From positions 62,001 through 126,000 of the forward strand of contig NZ_JACOGF010000016.1 of the NCBI RefSeq assembly GCF_014284335.1: a stretch of DNA of 64,000 bases, read 5' to 3'. Below, piece by piece: positions 44,865 through 53,371 of the stretch. The translations under genes and the position numbers were made by a program. Below the pieces are notes generated by a model that worked only from the letters and a program-made list of their open reading frames with translations, had not been told where the DNA came from and did not search any database. Numbering within the stretch: position 1 is the stretch's first letter; each line of letters begins with the position of its first letter. This DNA comes from Undibacterium hunanense. Lineage in GTDB: Bacteria; Pseudomonadota; Gammaproteobacteria; Burkholderiales; Burkholderiaceae_D.

Positions 44865-45593
44865 CTAAGATTGTACCGTTGCTGTGATAGGGTACCAATC
44901 TAGAGCGTGAAACGGATTTCCGGCCATCATTTTTTCTGCAAAGGTCGGTGGTGCAGATTTCAGGTCCATTGGAATCAACGAGCGATTGACCAACTTAAGA
45001 AAATTTTGAAAATGTTGATCAGGATCACTTGGATCAATTGCGTGGTCCGCAATTACCATGAGAACAGCTGAGAAAATGTCCATTTGAGCGGTTGGGATTC
45101 TAAGTGTTCTGATTTCGTTATACTGCTCTGGATACTCTGGTAGCGCGAATTCTTTTTTCCAGGAAAAGAACCTCTCCCCCGCCTTAAGTTTTGGTTGTGC
45201 ATGAAATATGGGATGGTTGAATTGCTTTTCGTTGTCGTGAAAATCGAAATGAAAACCACACATTGGGGTCAAGTTTTTCGTTGGATTGTTCATATCTTTC
45301 ATACGGCAAAAACTTATTTCAGTGTTGTACTTTAGTAAAACTGGTTTTTTTTCAGCCATACCTCCTAGAAGTTTCCCGACAACAAAAATATTTTCAGTTT
45401 TTTTGGCTGACTTTGGCATCTGCCGCATACCTACGAAGCTAGCCATTAGATGATATTCATCGTTTTCTTTTGCTTCGTATATTGATATTCCAGAAAAGTC
45501 GACTTCAGGACAAACTTTTTTTAGAAGCCCTTTAGTGCTAGAATTGAACTCGTTTAGTAGACGTTCCAAAGATGAAGTGAATGCTCGAGACAT
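44865..45593 (-). CDS. Unknown 242-aa protein, last gene of the methyltransferase/GHKL-kinase/REC operon
   Basis: Not recognised. The start codon directly follows the stop of the receiver-domain gene (TAAATG), so translation is coupled. No signal peptide or membrane helix. A notable histidine-rich stretch CGFHFDFHDNEKQFNHPIFHAQ lies at about 125-147, followed by LRIPTAQMDIFSAVLMVIADH at about 179-199. The HP..H arrangement recalls small unassigned defence-associated families, by eye only. Base composition is AT-richer than neighbouring genes outside the operon. It could be the effector or a substrate-recognition factor; there is no direct evidence for either. Confidence 0.85.
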   Translation of the reverse strand: MSRAFTSSLERLLNEFNSSTKGLLKKVCPEVDFSGISIYEAKENDEYHLMASFVGMRQMPKSAKKTENIFVVGKLLGGMAEKKPVLLKYNTEISFCRMKDMNNPTKNLTPMCGFHFDFHDNEKQFNHPIFHAQPKLKAGERFFSWKKEFALPEYPEQYNEIRTLRIPTAQMDIFSAVLMVIADHAIDPSDPDQHFQNFLKLVNRSLIPMDLKSAPPTFAEKMMAGNPFHALDWYPITATVQS

Positions 45594-46700
45594 TTAGATC
45601 CCCATCATTGGCGCAACTGAATCATATAATTCCGTGTCAATACGACTAAGGTCCGCACCCTCGGGTATCCAACTCAGCCTACCAACGGAGGCTGCTAGCG
45701 AAATTGGCTCTCTGCGAACCAGGCAATAGAAGCCCGCAGGCGAATTTTTAGTAACGCAGCAAATTGAAGGATTCGCTTGAATACTTTTCTTACTCAGATA
45801 CTCGACGCCGTCTTCACAATCTGCATCTACGAGAAGTTGGTCTAATTCTGTACGCCACCAATAGCCTGCTGTTCCGCTAAATGGTCCAATGTATTTTGCA
45901 GTAGAAAAATGATTGCTATGATTCGTAAAATCGACCTGACTTAGATTTACGTATGAGGCAGATGCGACTTCGTTGAGGAGGACACCAGGAAAAGGCAACA
46001 CATAATTGTGTAGCCAACAGCCCAATACAAATGGCATGCGTTTTTCCATTTGCAAGTATGCTTCTTTTTGATTATTTGCATCAAGATGATCTATGACATC
46101 ACTAGCTAACGTAGGGCCGGTTGCGTAGCGAGAAAAAAATGTAACCATTCCTGGTCGTTCGAGGACTGAGGATACAATTGAAGCTGGGCCTGCTTTTTTT
46201 ATCTCGTCAGAAACACTGTTAAATGCTGTTAGCAATGTTTCAAAACCATCCGCAACGGCTAATATTTTCGCTGCTGCGGTGTCAATATTGGAGATATCAA
46301 TTGAAATTGCAAATGATCGAGTTTGACTATAAATACCTCGGAGTTCCTGGGCTGATGTTGATGTACCAGGTTTTCGATGATACGTGCATATAGGGATAGA
46401 AGATTGCTTACATGCTTCTGTCAAAGTGCTTTCAGAAACCCGTACTTCATTGAATGCAGATAGATCATGATCGGCGACAATCATTGCCAAGTTTGTCTCA
46501 GCTAGTATAACTCTCCGCCAAACATCTTCATCCGCGTTTGAGACAAGTTTCTGCGCGTCAAATTGAGATTGCCATTTTCCCTGAACTTTTTCTTTTTCCC
46601 AAATTTCGATCTCATATTTATTAGTGCTTAGATGTGTTAATGCATTTTGTAATTGCAGTTGCAAACTTGGGTTGTCGTCAATTATGATTATTTTTTTCAT
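45594..46700 (-). CDS. Receiver (REC) domain protein with unknown C-terminal half
   Basis: 368 aa. N-terminal receiver: MKKIIIIDDN (acidic pair Asp8/Asp9), phospho-acceptor region AMIVADHDLSAF (Asp77 or Asp79) and Lys110 in CTYHRKPG. The C-terminal 240 residues match no output domain I know; they contain ASYVNLSQVDFTNHSNHFSTAKYIGPFSGTAGYWW and a Cys pair region SICCVTKN. It overlaps the upstream kinase gene by four bases (ATGA), so it is the evident phosphorylation partner of the 751-aa protein. No DNA-binding domain is visible, so the output is probably not transcription. Confidence 0.88.
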   Translation of the reverse strand: MKKIIIIDDNPSLQLQLQNALTHLSTNKYEIEIWEKEKVQGKWQSQFDAQKLVSNADEDVWRRVILAETNLAMIVADHDLSAFNEVRVSESTLTEACKQSSIPICTYHRKPGTSTSAQELRGIYSQTRSFAISIDISNIDTAAAKILAVADGFETLLTAFNSVSDEIKKAGPASIVSSVLERPGMVTFFSRYATGPTLASDVIDHLDANNQKEAYLQMEKRMPFVLGCWLHNYVLPFPGVLLNEVASASYVNLSQVDFTNHSNHFSTAKYIGPFSGTAGYWWRTELDQLLVDADCEDGVEYLSKKSIQANPSICCVTKNSPAGFYCLVRREPISLAASVGRLSWIPEGADLSRIDTELYDSVAPMMGI

Positions 46701-48952
46701 TTTTGTTCCAATGGTAGTTCTACACGAAAACAGGTACTGAAACCAACTGGCGGCTCAGTTAGAAAAATGCGTCCTTTCCTGGCTTCGACCACTTTTTTTA
46801 CTAGAGGTAAGCCCAATCCCATACCTGAGCCGAGAGGATTGTTTTCTGAAGATGTTGTTGTGTACAATGGGTCCCAAATGCGGTTTTCGACGTCGGGAGA
46901 AATTCCTGGGCCGTTATCCAGTATCTGCAGTATGTGTTTCCCCTTCTCATTCCAAGCTTGAATACAAATCAATTTTTCTGCTTGTGGTTGCACGAGCAGG
47001 ACCTTTAACGCATTTGTAAAAAGGTTGTGGACAATTCCTTGATACATCGCGACCGGGATAAGAGGTGCTACTAGAGTTTTATTAATCTCAGAAGTATCAA
47101 CTTCAACATGGCGCTCTTTCTGGAACTTACTGAATGTAGAAATTACGTGCTGAAGTACTGGTAAAACACGATAGGGTTTTACTGAGTCAAGATGTAAGTT
47201 TGTTACAAACAATCTCGTATAGTCAATGTAACCTGTGAAATATTGTATGGACTCGTCTATCGATTTAGCATGGCCCAATAGCTCAACGTCTTTTTTAGCA
47301 AGACCTCGAATTATTTTGGCCGCGCCCTCTAGATTCATCAATGCTGCCTGAAATTCGTGTGTCATGAAACCTGCTACAACTCCCAATAGGCTCATTGTTT
47401 CAAGTCCCTCGCGGGCTGAGCGGTCATATTCATCTAAATTATCGATGTCACGTCGGACTTTAGTATAGTGGCCGACGATTCGCTCTTTATCTTCTCTGTT
47501 AAGGCTTTGAGAACTCTTTATTTCTTTAATTACCGCATCAATTTCTTTTTGCTTGACTAGGTACCGTTCATTTCTTGCTCGTGCTTCGTCTTCAAGTTGA
47601 ATTTTTTTATCTGCTAAAGAGATTATTTCAACAGCGAATCGAGCAACATTTTGAAGCCCGCGAAATCCCTTATTCGAACTAAACCCTTGCCTATCCATGC
47701 TAGGACTTAATATTTCATCGTCATCGACATTGCCTGGATTCGTTTCAATAAAAACAGCGCCAACAGTTTGATAATTGGTCGGTAAACTTACCATTGGATT
47801 TCGCTTGGGTTGGCTGGCATCAATCGGATCCATTGGGAAATATTTTTCCGTTATCGTGGAACGCCATTTCCTTTCGTTATGTGCAGTGTCGTGATCGAGT
47901 TGAAGCCAATCGTCATCCCCGGTTCCATATGGTCTAATATGAAACCCATGATCGAACACTTTTATACCAGAATTTTTTCTTACCCAACTCCATGCATCTT
48001 TTCCATTGAAGTCTGCTTTTTTTGCAAAAACACCAGCTCTCTTTGGAAAGTATCTTATATCCGCATATACGCGACATCCAATAGAGTTTGAAACTTTGAC
48101 CCGCCTTTTTATATATTCACCCTCGCGGTTAGCGTGATAAACATGCACAGTTAAGTAGCCATTGTTCAAATCAACGGTTGTACGGGCAACAAAATTACTT
48201 AGTACTAGAGCGGCAAGAGGCTCTTGAGCTTCGGCTTCATTTGGTTCGTCACCAAAAAGAACATTGAACCCTGGATCTTCATTTCTTTTACCATCCCGCG
48301 CGAGATAATCCTTGATTTCATCTGGGGCGTCGTTAATAAAAGCATATACTGGTGAAGCTATACTTAAAACGCCACTTTTAACCGCATAAAGCTCCTTGTC
48401 TGCAATTGCGACCCGTAATTCAGATATGGTCAATGTTGTCCCAATCGGTTCTTTGCTCGAATTTAGTTCGTAGGGAACCTTTAATGACAAAATGTTGTTG
48501 CTTTCGTCGAGTTTTGTCCAGTCGAAAATAGCGGTAAGTTTTTCCTTTTTTCCTTGTTCGTTTATAGCAACAGACTCAAGTTTTAATTTTCTGCCCAAGA
48601 ATCTAACAGCAAAGCGGCCTACTCCTTTTGATCCGGTTAATTTGCGGCCGAATTTTTCCGAATGTGGCATGTCTGCTTTATTTCCAGTAGCTATTCGCAT
48701 CCATTTGTTTTTGAATGCGTCGTACGACATGCCTGTACCAGTATCTTTGATTACGATTTGATCTTCGCTGACTGTAATTCGGCATTCGCCTGCATCAGCA
48801 TCGTAAGCATTCTTAATTAATTCCGTTAGCGCTACTTCTGCATTGCTAACAAGGCGTTCGCCGAGTTCTTTTAAGATGCGGCTCTCGATGCTAAACTGCA
48901 CGAATTTTTCTTTATCTTCGGGCACAAATTTTTTCAGCGTAGCTTTAGCCAT
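46697..48952 (-). CDS. Dual-ATPase protein: MORC/Hsp90-type GHKL domain fused to a histidine kinase
   Basis: 751 aa from ATG 48952 (GAGAG upstream). The N-terminal ATPase has the GHKL boxes ALTELIKNAYDADA (about 46-59), IKDTGTGMS (about 73-81) and GSKGVGRFAVRFLGRKL (about 109-125), then an S5-like region. A middle DRQGFSSNKGFRGLQNVARFAVE typical of MORC/paraMORC relatives and a coiled coil (about 455-530) follow. The C-terminal kinase has H-box GFMTHEFQAALMNLEG, N-box GIVHNLFTNALKV, G1 DNGPGIS and G2 GSGMGLGLPLVKKV. Both nucleotide sites look intact. Cytosolic. The upstream gene is an adenine methyltransferase and the downstream gene a receiver protein. Confidence 0.9.
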   Translation of the reverse strand: MAKATLKKFVPEDKEKFVQFSIESRILKELGERLVSNAEVALTELIKNAYDADAGECRITVSEDQIVIKDTGTGMSYDAFKNKWMRIATGNKADMPHSEKFGRKLTGSKGVGRFAVRFLGRKLKLESVAINEQGKKEKLTAIFDWTKLDESNNILSLKVPYELNSSKEPIGTTLTISELRVAIADKELYAVKSGVLSIASPVYAFINDAPDEIKDYLARDGKRNEDPGFNVLFGDEPNEAEAQEPLAALVLSNFVARTTVDLNNGYLTVHVYHANREGEYIKRRVKVSNSIGCRVYADIRYFPKRAGVFAKKADFNGKDAWSWVRKNSGIKVFDHGFHIRPYGTGDDDWLQLDHDTAHNERKWRSTITEKYFPMDPIDASQPKRNPMVSLPTNYQTVGAVFIETNPGNVDDDEILSPSMDRQGFSSNKGFRGLQNVARFAVEIISLADKKIQLEDEARARNERYLVKQKEIDAVIKEIKSSQSLNREDKERIVGHYTKVRRDIDNLDEYDRSAREGLETMSLLGVVAGFMTHEFQAALMNLEGAAKIIRGLAKKDVELLGHAKSIDESIQYFTGYIDYTRLFVTNLHLDSVKPYRVLPVLQHVISTFSKFQKERHVEVDTSEINKTLVAPLIPVAMYQGIVHNLFTNALKVLLVQPQAEKLICIQAWNEKGKHILQILDNGPGISPDVENRIWDPLYTTTSSENNPLGSGMGLGLPLVKKVVEARKGRIFLTEPPVGFSTCFRVELPLEQK

Positions 48953-48962
48953 AAAATACTCT

Positions 48963-50321
48963 CTATAGAGTCTCAACCATGTCACAGACGATTTTATTCA
49001 TCTGACCAACTTCTATTTTTTTCAATCGCCCTGAATGTGCTACAACTCCAGACTGGAAATTGAGAGTTGAAAGTGCTTTGACAAGATTAGGGCGTTGTTT
49101 ACTTTTTACGTTGTGAATGCCTTGAACTGTTCCAACCGCGACTGCAGAAACTTTATTTTCAAAAAATTTTGGACCAGTTCCAACGAACGCGGAGGAATAA
49201 ATAATATCCGCTGGTTGATGTGGTTTCGCTTTCCACCATACCTCACGAATATTGCAAGTATAGTTATTTCGCATGGAGTCCGGGATAGAATTCAAGTACC
49301 CCATTAATGCTGTAGAAGGAGTATCCCAAGTATTGAGTAACCAACAACGCTTCCCCGCCTCGACATAGTATTTGTTAAATCTAAATTCCGTTAAAGATTG
49401 GAATTCCTCTGGAAGGTGTTTTAACGACGTAACACAAGGGACAACATCTTTTCCAATTTGAAGTCGATTGTGAATTCTTTGTCCTTCAGTTAAACAAAAA
49501 ATGTTTTGCCCGCCGGGACTTAGGCCTCTTTGTGCGAAACAAGAGTCGCCGCGCCGCACATACTCAAACACTTCTGCGTCGCCAGATGCGTATGTTTGAC
49601 GTTCACTTTGAAATGACGGATCCATCTTGTGATATCGCCATGCACCATCTTTTTTAGATTTATCAATAATCGTAAAAGAAGCGGTAGTCATTACTCCATC
49701 AAATATATCCTCGGTGAATCTATAGACATCTACATCCCATCCATTTGATTCAATAAATTTTCTAATTGGAGCCGCAGAAGGGCGAGATACCCATTCAAAC
49801 GGTATGACTAACGCTATTAGGCCGTTCTCATGAGTTGCTACAAGTGCCTTACATAAAAAAAGCAGAAAGGCGTTCGAACGGCCGTCCACACGAAATTGCA
49901 AATCATTTTCGAGAGTATTGGCAACTCTTTTAAACCAATTTTTATTGATGTCATGATGACGAACAAATGGTGGATTGCCGATACATAAGTCGAATCCGCC
50001 TTCAGATACTCCAAAAGCACATTCATTTTTTAATTTAACATTTTTGCCAAATGAATTTGGAGAAAACCGCTTTTCGTCGATCTCAAATCCTACGTATTTC
50101 TTAAAAGTCCCATAAGACGAGAATCTGCCGTCACCTGCTCCGAAATCGACTACTGTGCTAATCGTGTTCCTTTTTGTGTGAACAATTTTCCATAGTGCCT
50201 CAACAAACTCATGTGGGGTGTCGACCTGGCACTTAGCAAGATATTCGTCAGAGTTAACTGTTTCGTCCGCAAAATGAGACGTAGCAGTTGTTTTTTGTTC
50301 GACTTCTGAAATGAATCGCAT
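48963..50321 (-). CDS. DNA adenine-N6 methyltransferase, M.TaqI/Eco57I-like
   Basis: 452 aa from ATG 50321; an in-frame TTG at 50372 is not preferred. SAM motif I is VVDFGAGDGRFS (about 51-62), an acidic SAM contact is in VGFEIDEKRF, and catalytic motif IV is CIGNPPFVRHHD (about 108-120), i.e. gamma-class N6-adenine. The C-terminal third (IIYSSAFVGTGPKFFENKVSAVAVGTVQGIH) resembles a TaqI-type recognition domain. No nuclease domain is present in the protein or operon. First gene of the AT-rich operon, 10 bp before the GHKL-kinase gene. It may mark self DNA or act as an epigenetic signal. Confidence 0.9.
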   Translation of the reverse strand: MRFISEVEQKTTATSHFADETVNSDEYLAKCQVDTPHEFVEALWKIVHTKRNTISTVVDFGAGDGRFSSYGTFKKYVGFEIDEKRFSPNSFGKNVKLKNECAFGVSEGGFDLCIGNPPFVRHHDINKNWFKRVANTLENDLQFRVDGRSNAFLLFLCKALVATHENGLIALVIPFEWVSRPSAAPIRKFIESNGWDVDVYRFTEDIFDGVMTTASFTIIDKSKKDGAWRYHKMDPSFQSERQTYASGDAEVFEYVRRGDSCFAQRGLSPGGQNIFCLTEGQRIHNRLQIGKDVVPCVTSLKHLPEEFQSLTEFRFNKYYVEAGKRCWLLNTWDTPSTALMGYLNSIPDSMRNNYTCNIREVWWKAKPHQPADIIYSSAFVGTGPKFFENKVSAVAVGTVQGIHNVKSKQRPNLVKALSTLNFQSGVVAHSGRLKKIEVGQMNKIVCDMVETL

Positions 50322-50623
50322 TTTTTCTTTTTTTTGCAGTGATAATTTTATGCGGATAGACAATGAGATCAAAGTTGCAACTTATTGCTTATGGCTATGA
50401 TTTTAACTTACATATAGAATTGATTAAACTCTTTGGTAGTACAAGATTGAGTGACGATATTATATTATTGGCAAATCAAAAAATGTTTAAAAAAGAACAA
50501 TCATTATTCAAACATTAGCGATTTTTCCTGAGTTTTTAAGTTTGTGGGCTTAAAAAACGAGATACATATAAAAGCGGCCCATTATCTTGAAAATAATGAG
50601 CCGTTCTCTTTGTACTTCTATCC
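50322..50623. other. AT-rich leader/promoter region of the four-gene operon
   Basis: About 300 bp, much AT-richer than average, between the methyltransferase start and the lipA stop. It must hold the operon promoter. The right end contains the lipA terminator (50571-50603). No integrase, tRNA or direct repeat marking an insertion was seen here. Confidence 0.5.
50571..50603 (-). terminator. lipA terminator
   Basis: On the minus strand: CGGCTCATTAT ... ATAATGGGCCG, an 11-bp stem with one mismatch, followed by CTTTTATAT. It lies about 20 bp beyond the lipA stop. Confidence 0.82.
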
Positions 50624-51607
50624 TTAAATCCTCAAATCCGTCCCCACTCCATGCGCCTGCTGATCTGCATGGTAGCTTGACCTTACCATTGCTCCCACTG
50701 CCGCATGGGCGAAGCCCATTTTGTAGGCTTCTTCTTCGTACATCTTGAAGACATCCGGGTGGACATAGCGGCGTACTGGCAAGTGGTGGCCACTTGGGGC
50801 CAGGTACTGGCCTATGGTCAGCATGTCGACGTTGTGGGCGCGCATGTCGCGCATGACTTGCAGGACTTCTTCATCGGTTTCACCCAGGCCGACCATGATG
50901 CCGGATTTGGTCGGGGTGTTAGGGTGTTGTTCCTTGAAGCGTTTCAGCAGGTTCAGTGAATATTCATAGTCGGAACCGGGGCGTGCTTCCTTGTACAGGC
51001 GCGGTGCGGTTTCCAGGTTGTGGTTCATCACGTCTGGCGGTGCCATGTTCAAAATTTCCAGCGCGCGGTCCATGCGGCCACGGAAATCCGGGGTCAGGAT
51101 TTCTATGCGTGTCATGGGGGATAGTTCGCGGACGCGGGTAATGCACTCGGCAAAGTGGGCAGCGCCACCGTCGCGTAAGTCATCGCGGTCAACGGAGGTG
51201 ATGACGACATAGCTGAGTTTTAAGGCAGCGATGGTTTTTGCGAGGTTGGCTGGTTCATCCACGTCCAGCGGGTCCGGGCGGCCATGGCCGACGTCGCAGA
51301 AAGGGCAACGGCGGGTGCATTTGTCACCCATGATCATGAAAGTGGCCGTGCCTTTGCCAAAACATTCGCCGATATTCGGGCAGGATGCTTCTTCGCAGAC
51401 TGTCACCAGTTTGTTGGCGCGCAGGATGTCTTTGATTTCATAAAAGCGGGTAGTGGGTGAACCGGCTTTGACGCGTATCCAGTCTGGCTTGGGCAATCTT
51501 TCCATCGGGATGATCTTGATGGGGATGCGCGCTGTCTTGCTTGCTCCTTTTTGTTTCTCGGTAGGATCGTAAGCAGCGGTGGCGACGGGTGTGTTTTCGG
51601 TTGTCAT
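50624..51607 (-). CDS. lipA: Lipoyl synthase
   Basis: 327 aa radical-SAM enzyme that inserts two sulfurs into octanoyl-lipoyl domains. Auxiliary cluster cysteines CEEASCPNIGEC (N-terminal), radical-SAM CTRRCPFCDVGHG, and the C-terminal SSYHADQQ serine needed for auxiliary cluster ligation. Full length. It is 22 bp after lipB, the usual two-step lipoate synthesis operon. Confidence 0.97.
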   Translation of the reverse strand: MTTENTPVATAAYDPTEKQKGASKTARIPIKIIPMERLPKPDWIRVKAGSPTTRFYEIKDILRANKLVTVCEEASCPNIGECFGKGTATFMIMGDKCTRRCPFCDVGHGRPDPLDVDEPANLAKTIAALKLSYVVITSVDRDDLRDGGAAHFAECITRVRELSPMTRIEILTPDFRGRMDRALEILNMAPPDVMNHNLETAPRLYKEARPGSDYEYSLNLLKRFKEQHPNTPTKSGIMVGLGETDEEVLQVMRDMRAHNVDMLTIGQYLAPSGHHLPVRRYVHPDVFKMYEEEAYKMGFAHAAVGAMVRSSYHADQQAHGVGTDLRI

Positions 51608-51629
51608 GGTATGAAGCGATGTCGAAAAA

Positions 51630-52295
51630 TCAGGAGGCAGTCAAAAGATCTTGCAAATTCTGTGCGAGTGCGGTCTGGACCTGGTGCAGCGGCATGGGCA
51701 CGCCCAGGGTGTTCATGTCTACCGTCGTCAGGCCTGCATAGCCGCAGGGGTTAATCCAGGAAAACGGTGTCAAATCCATATCCACATTCAATGATACGCC
51801 ATGGTAGGTGCAGCCATTGCCACGCACTTTCAGGCCCAGGGCGGCGATCTTGGCGCCTTGCCACTGGCCGTTGCTGACATAGATGCCGGGCGCGCCTTCC
51901 TTGCGTTCACCAGCCAGATTATACGCTGCCAGGGTATTGATGACCGCCTGTTCTATCTTGTGGACGAATTCACGCGCAAATAAACGGGCCTTGGGGTGGC
52001 TGCGGCGCAAGTCCATCAGCAGGTAAATCACGACCTGACCGGGGCCATGGTAGGTGACTTCACCACCACGGTCAGTTTGCACCACGGGGATGTCATGGGC
52101 GGCCAGCACGTGCGACTGGTCAGCCCCCAGGCCCAGGGTATAGACGGGCGGGTGTTCAACAATCCAGAATTCATTGGGCGTGTTTTCCGTGCGGGCATCC
52201 GTAAAGGCGCGCATGGCATCAAAAGTGAGCTGGTAAGGCTCAATGCCGCGGTGGATGATGCGGGGAATAACAGATGGCGAGATGGCTGCTTGCAT
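51630..52295 (-). CDS. lipB: Octanoyl-ACP:protein octanoyltransferase
   Basis: 221 aa. Transfers octanoate from ACP to lipoyl domains. Signature QTDRGGEVTYHGPGQVVIYLLMDL, conserved Lys in GAKIAALGLKVR and catalytic Cys in INPCGYAGL. Directly upstream of lipA. Confidence 0.96.
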   Translation of the reverse strand: MQAAISPSVIPRIIHRGIEPYQLTFDAMRAFTDARTENTPNEFWIVEHPPVYTLGLGADQSHVLAAHDIPVVQTDRGGEVTYHGPGQVVIYLLMDLRRSHPKARLFAREFVHKIEQAVINTLAAYNLAGERKEGAPGIYVSNGQWQGAKIAALGLKVRGNGCTYHGVSLNVDMDLTPFSWINPCGYAGLTTVDMNTLGVPMPLHQVQTALAQNLQDLLTAS

Positions 52296-52378
52296 AGGCC
52301 GCTAGTGTAACATTTTGCGCCACGAAGTTCTTTGCTTGTGAAAATGGCATGATCTGGCGCAAAACTCAGGTGACTTGC

Positions 52379-53275
52379 TTACAAATCAATGTTGAGGGTT
52401 TTTTCTACCCTGGCCCTGCCGCCCGCCATCAGGCTATGGATTTCACCCTGCCTGATGTCCAGGTCGACATGGATGAGGCTCGGTGAGGCAGGCTGCATCA
52501 GGTAACCCTGTTCTATCTGCAAGCCAGGTTCGGCTTGTTGAAAAGCCGTGTACAACAGGCTGGCCAGTGGGCCGGCTGCCATGCCGGTTGCTGCTTCTTC
52601 GTCTATGCCATAGCGTGGCGCAAACATGCGAGTGCTGGCGGCGTGGCCGGTATCTTGCGCTTCCAGGGTAAACGGGTAAAAGCCGATCAGGTCAAATTCT
52701 TCGCTGATGTCGTTGATGATTGCCTGCTGCGGCTGTATCCGTGACAGGTGCTCGCGGCTGTTGATGGGAATCAGCAAAAAGCTGTTGCCGGTATTGACGA
52801 TGGTGGGGACTTGTCCGGGTATTAAATCCTCGGTGCTGAGGCCCATGCTTTTCAGTATGCGGTCATAGGCAGCGGTATATTGATGGTCATCGGCAGCAAT
52901 GGGTTGAAAGCGTGGTGCCTTCTGTTGCATGAAGGCCATGTCAGCCTTGATCAATATGTCACGATTGCCATCGATGGTTTCTTTGCTGCTCATGCCTTCG
53001 CCGACCATATCCAATGCACGCAGCAGCGAAAAAGTGGCGACCGTGGCATGGCCGCAGTGGGCGATTTGCCGGTTGGGGGTAAAGAATTCCAGCTTGAAGG
53101 CCGCACTGTCCGATTGCGAGACGAAGGCAGTTTCTGACAGCCCCACTGATTTTGCGATGTGTAATTTCTGCTCTACAGTATATTGGTCCGCATTCAGCAC
53201 GACGCCAGCCGGGTTACCGCCTGCATTGTTATGGGTAAAGGCGTGAACTACGTGGACTTGTACAGATCCAGTCAT
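52379..53275 (-). CDS. PhzF-family isomerase/epimerase-like protein
   Basis: 298 aa. Two-lobed PhzF fold: VHVVHAFTHNNAGGNPAGVVL, catalytic Glu in GLSETAFVSQ, and ANRQIAHCGHATVATF-like TPNRQIAHCGHATVATFSL, with GIDEEAATGMAAGPLASLL in the second lobe. Family members are isomerases or epimerases; this one's substrate is unknown. Stand-alone gene with a 29-nt repeat copy just upstream of its start. Confidence 0.9.
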   Translation of the reverse strand: MTGSVQVHVVHAFTHNNAGGNPAGVVLNADQYTVEQKLHIAKSVGLSETAFVSQSDSAAFKLEFFTPNRQIAHCGHATVATFSLLRALDMVGEGMSSKETIDGNRDILIKADMAFMQQKAPRFQPIAADDHQYTAAYDRILKSMGLSTEDLIPGQVPTIVNTGNSFLLIPINSREHLSRIQPQQAIINDISEEFDLIGFYPFTLEAQDTGHAASTRMFAPRYGIDEEAATGMAAGPLASLLYTAFQQAEPGLQIEQGYLMQPASPSLIHVDLDIRQGEIHSLMAGGRARVEKTLNIDL

Positions 53276-53311
53276 GGCATTTCCAAATGAAGGTAGTCGG
53301 GAATGATTCTG

Positions 53312-53340
53312 GAACTCATTCCATAAACAGGGATGAGTTC
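53312..53340. repeat. 29-nt dispersed palindromic repeat, copy B
   Basis: GAACTCATTCC, ATAAACA centre, GGGATGAGTTC. The same length and arms as copies A and C, but the central bases differ while still allowing an 11-bp stem. Lies between the PhzF and isochorismatase-like genes. Confidence 0.7.
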
Positions 53341-53371
53341 TGGGGTAGTTGTCTATTGTATCCGGGGCGAA

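Noticed and set aside
44865..50321. Assignment of the island to Detocs, a known phage-defence two-component system.
   Set aside because: Detocs has no DNA methylase and its kinase lacks a MORC/Hsp90-type ATPase; the receiver protein here also lacks the Detocs effector.
44865..50321. Assignment of the island as an ordinary type II restriction-modification system or as BREX/DISARM.
   Set aside because: No nuclease, helicase, PglZ or PLD component was found in the operon.
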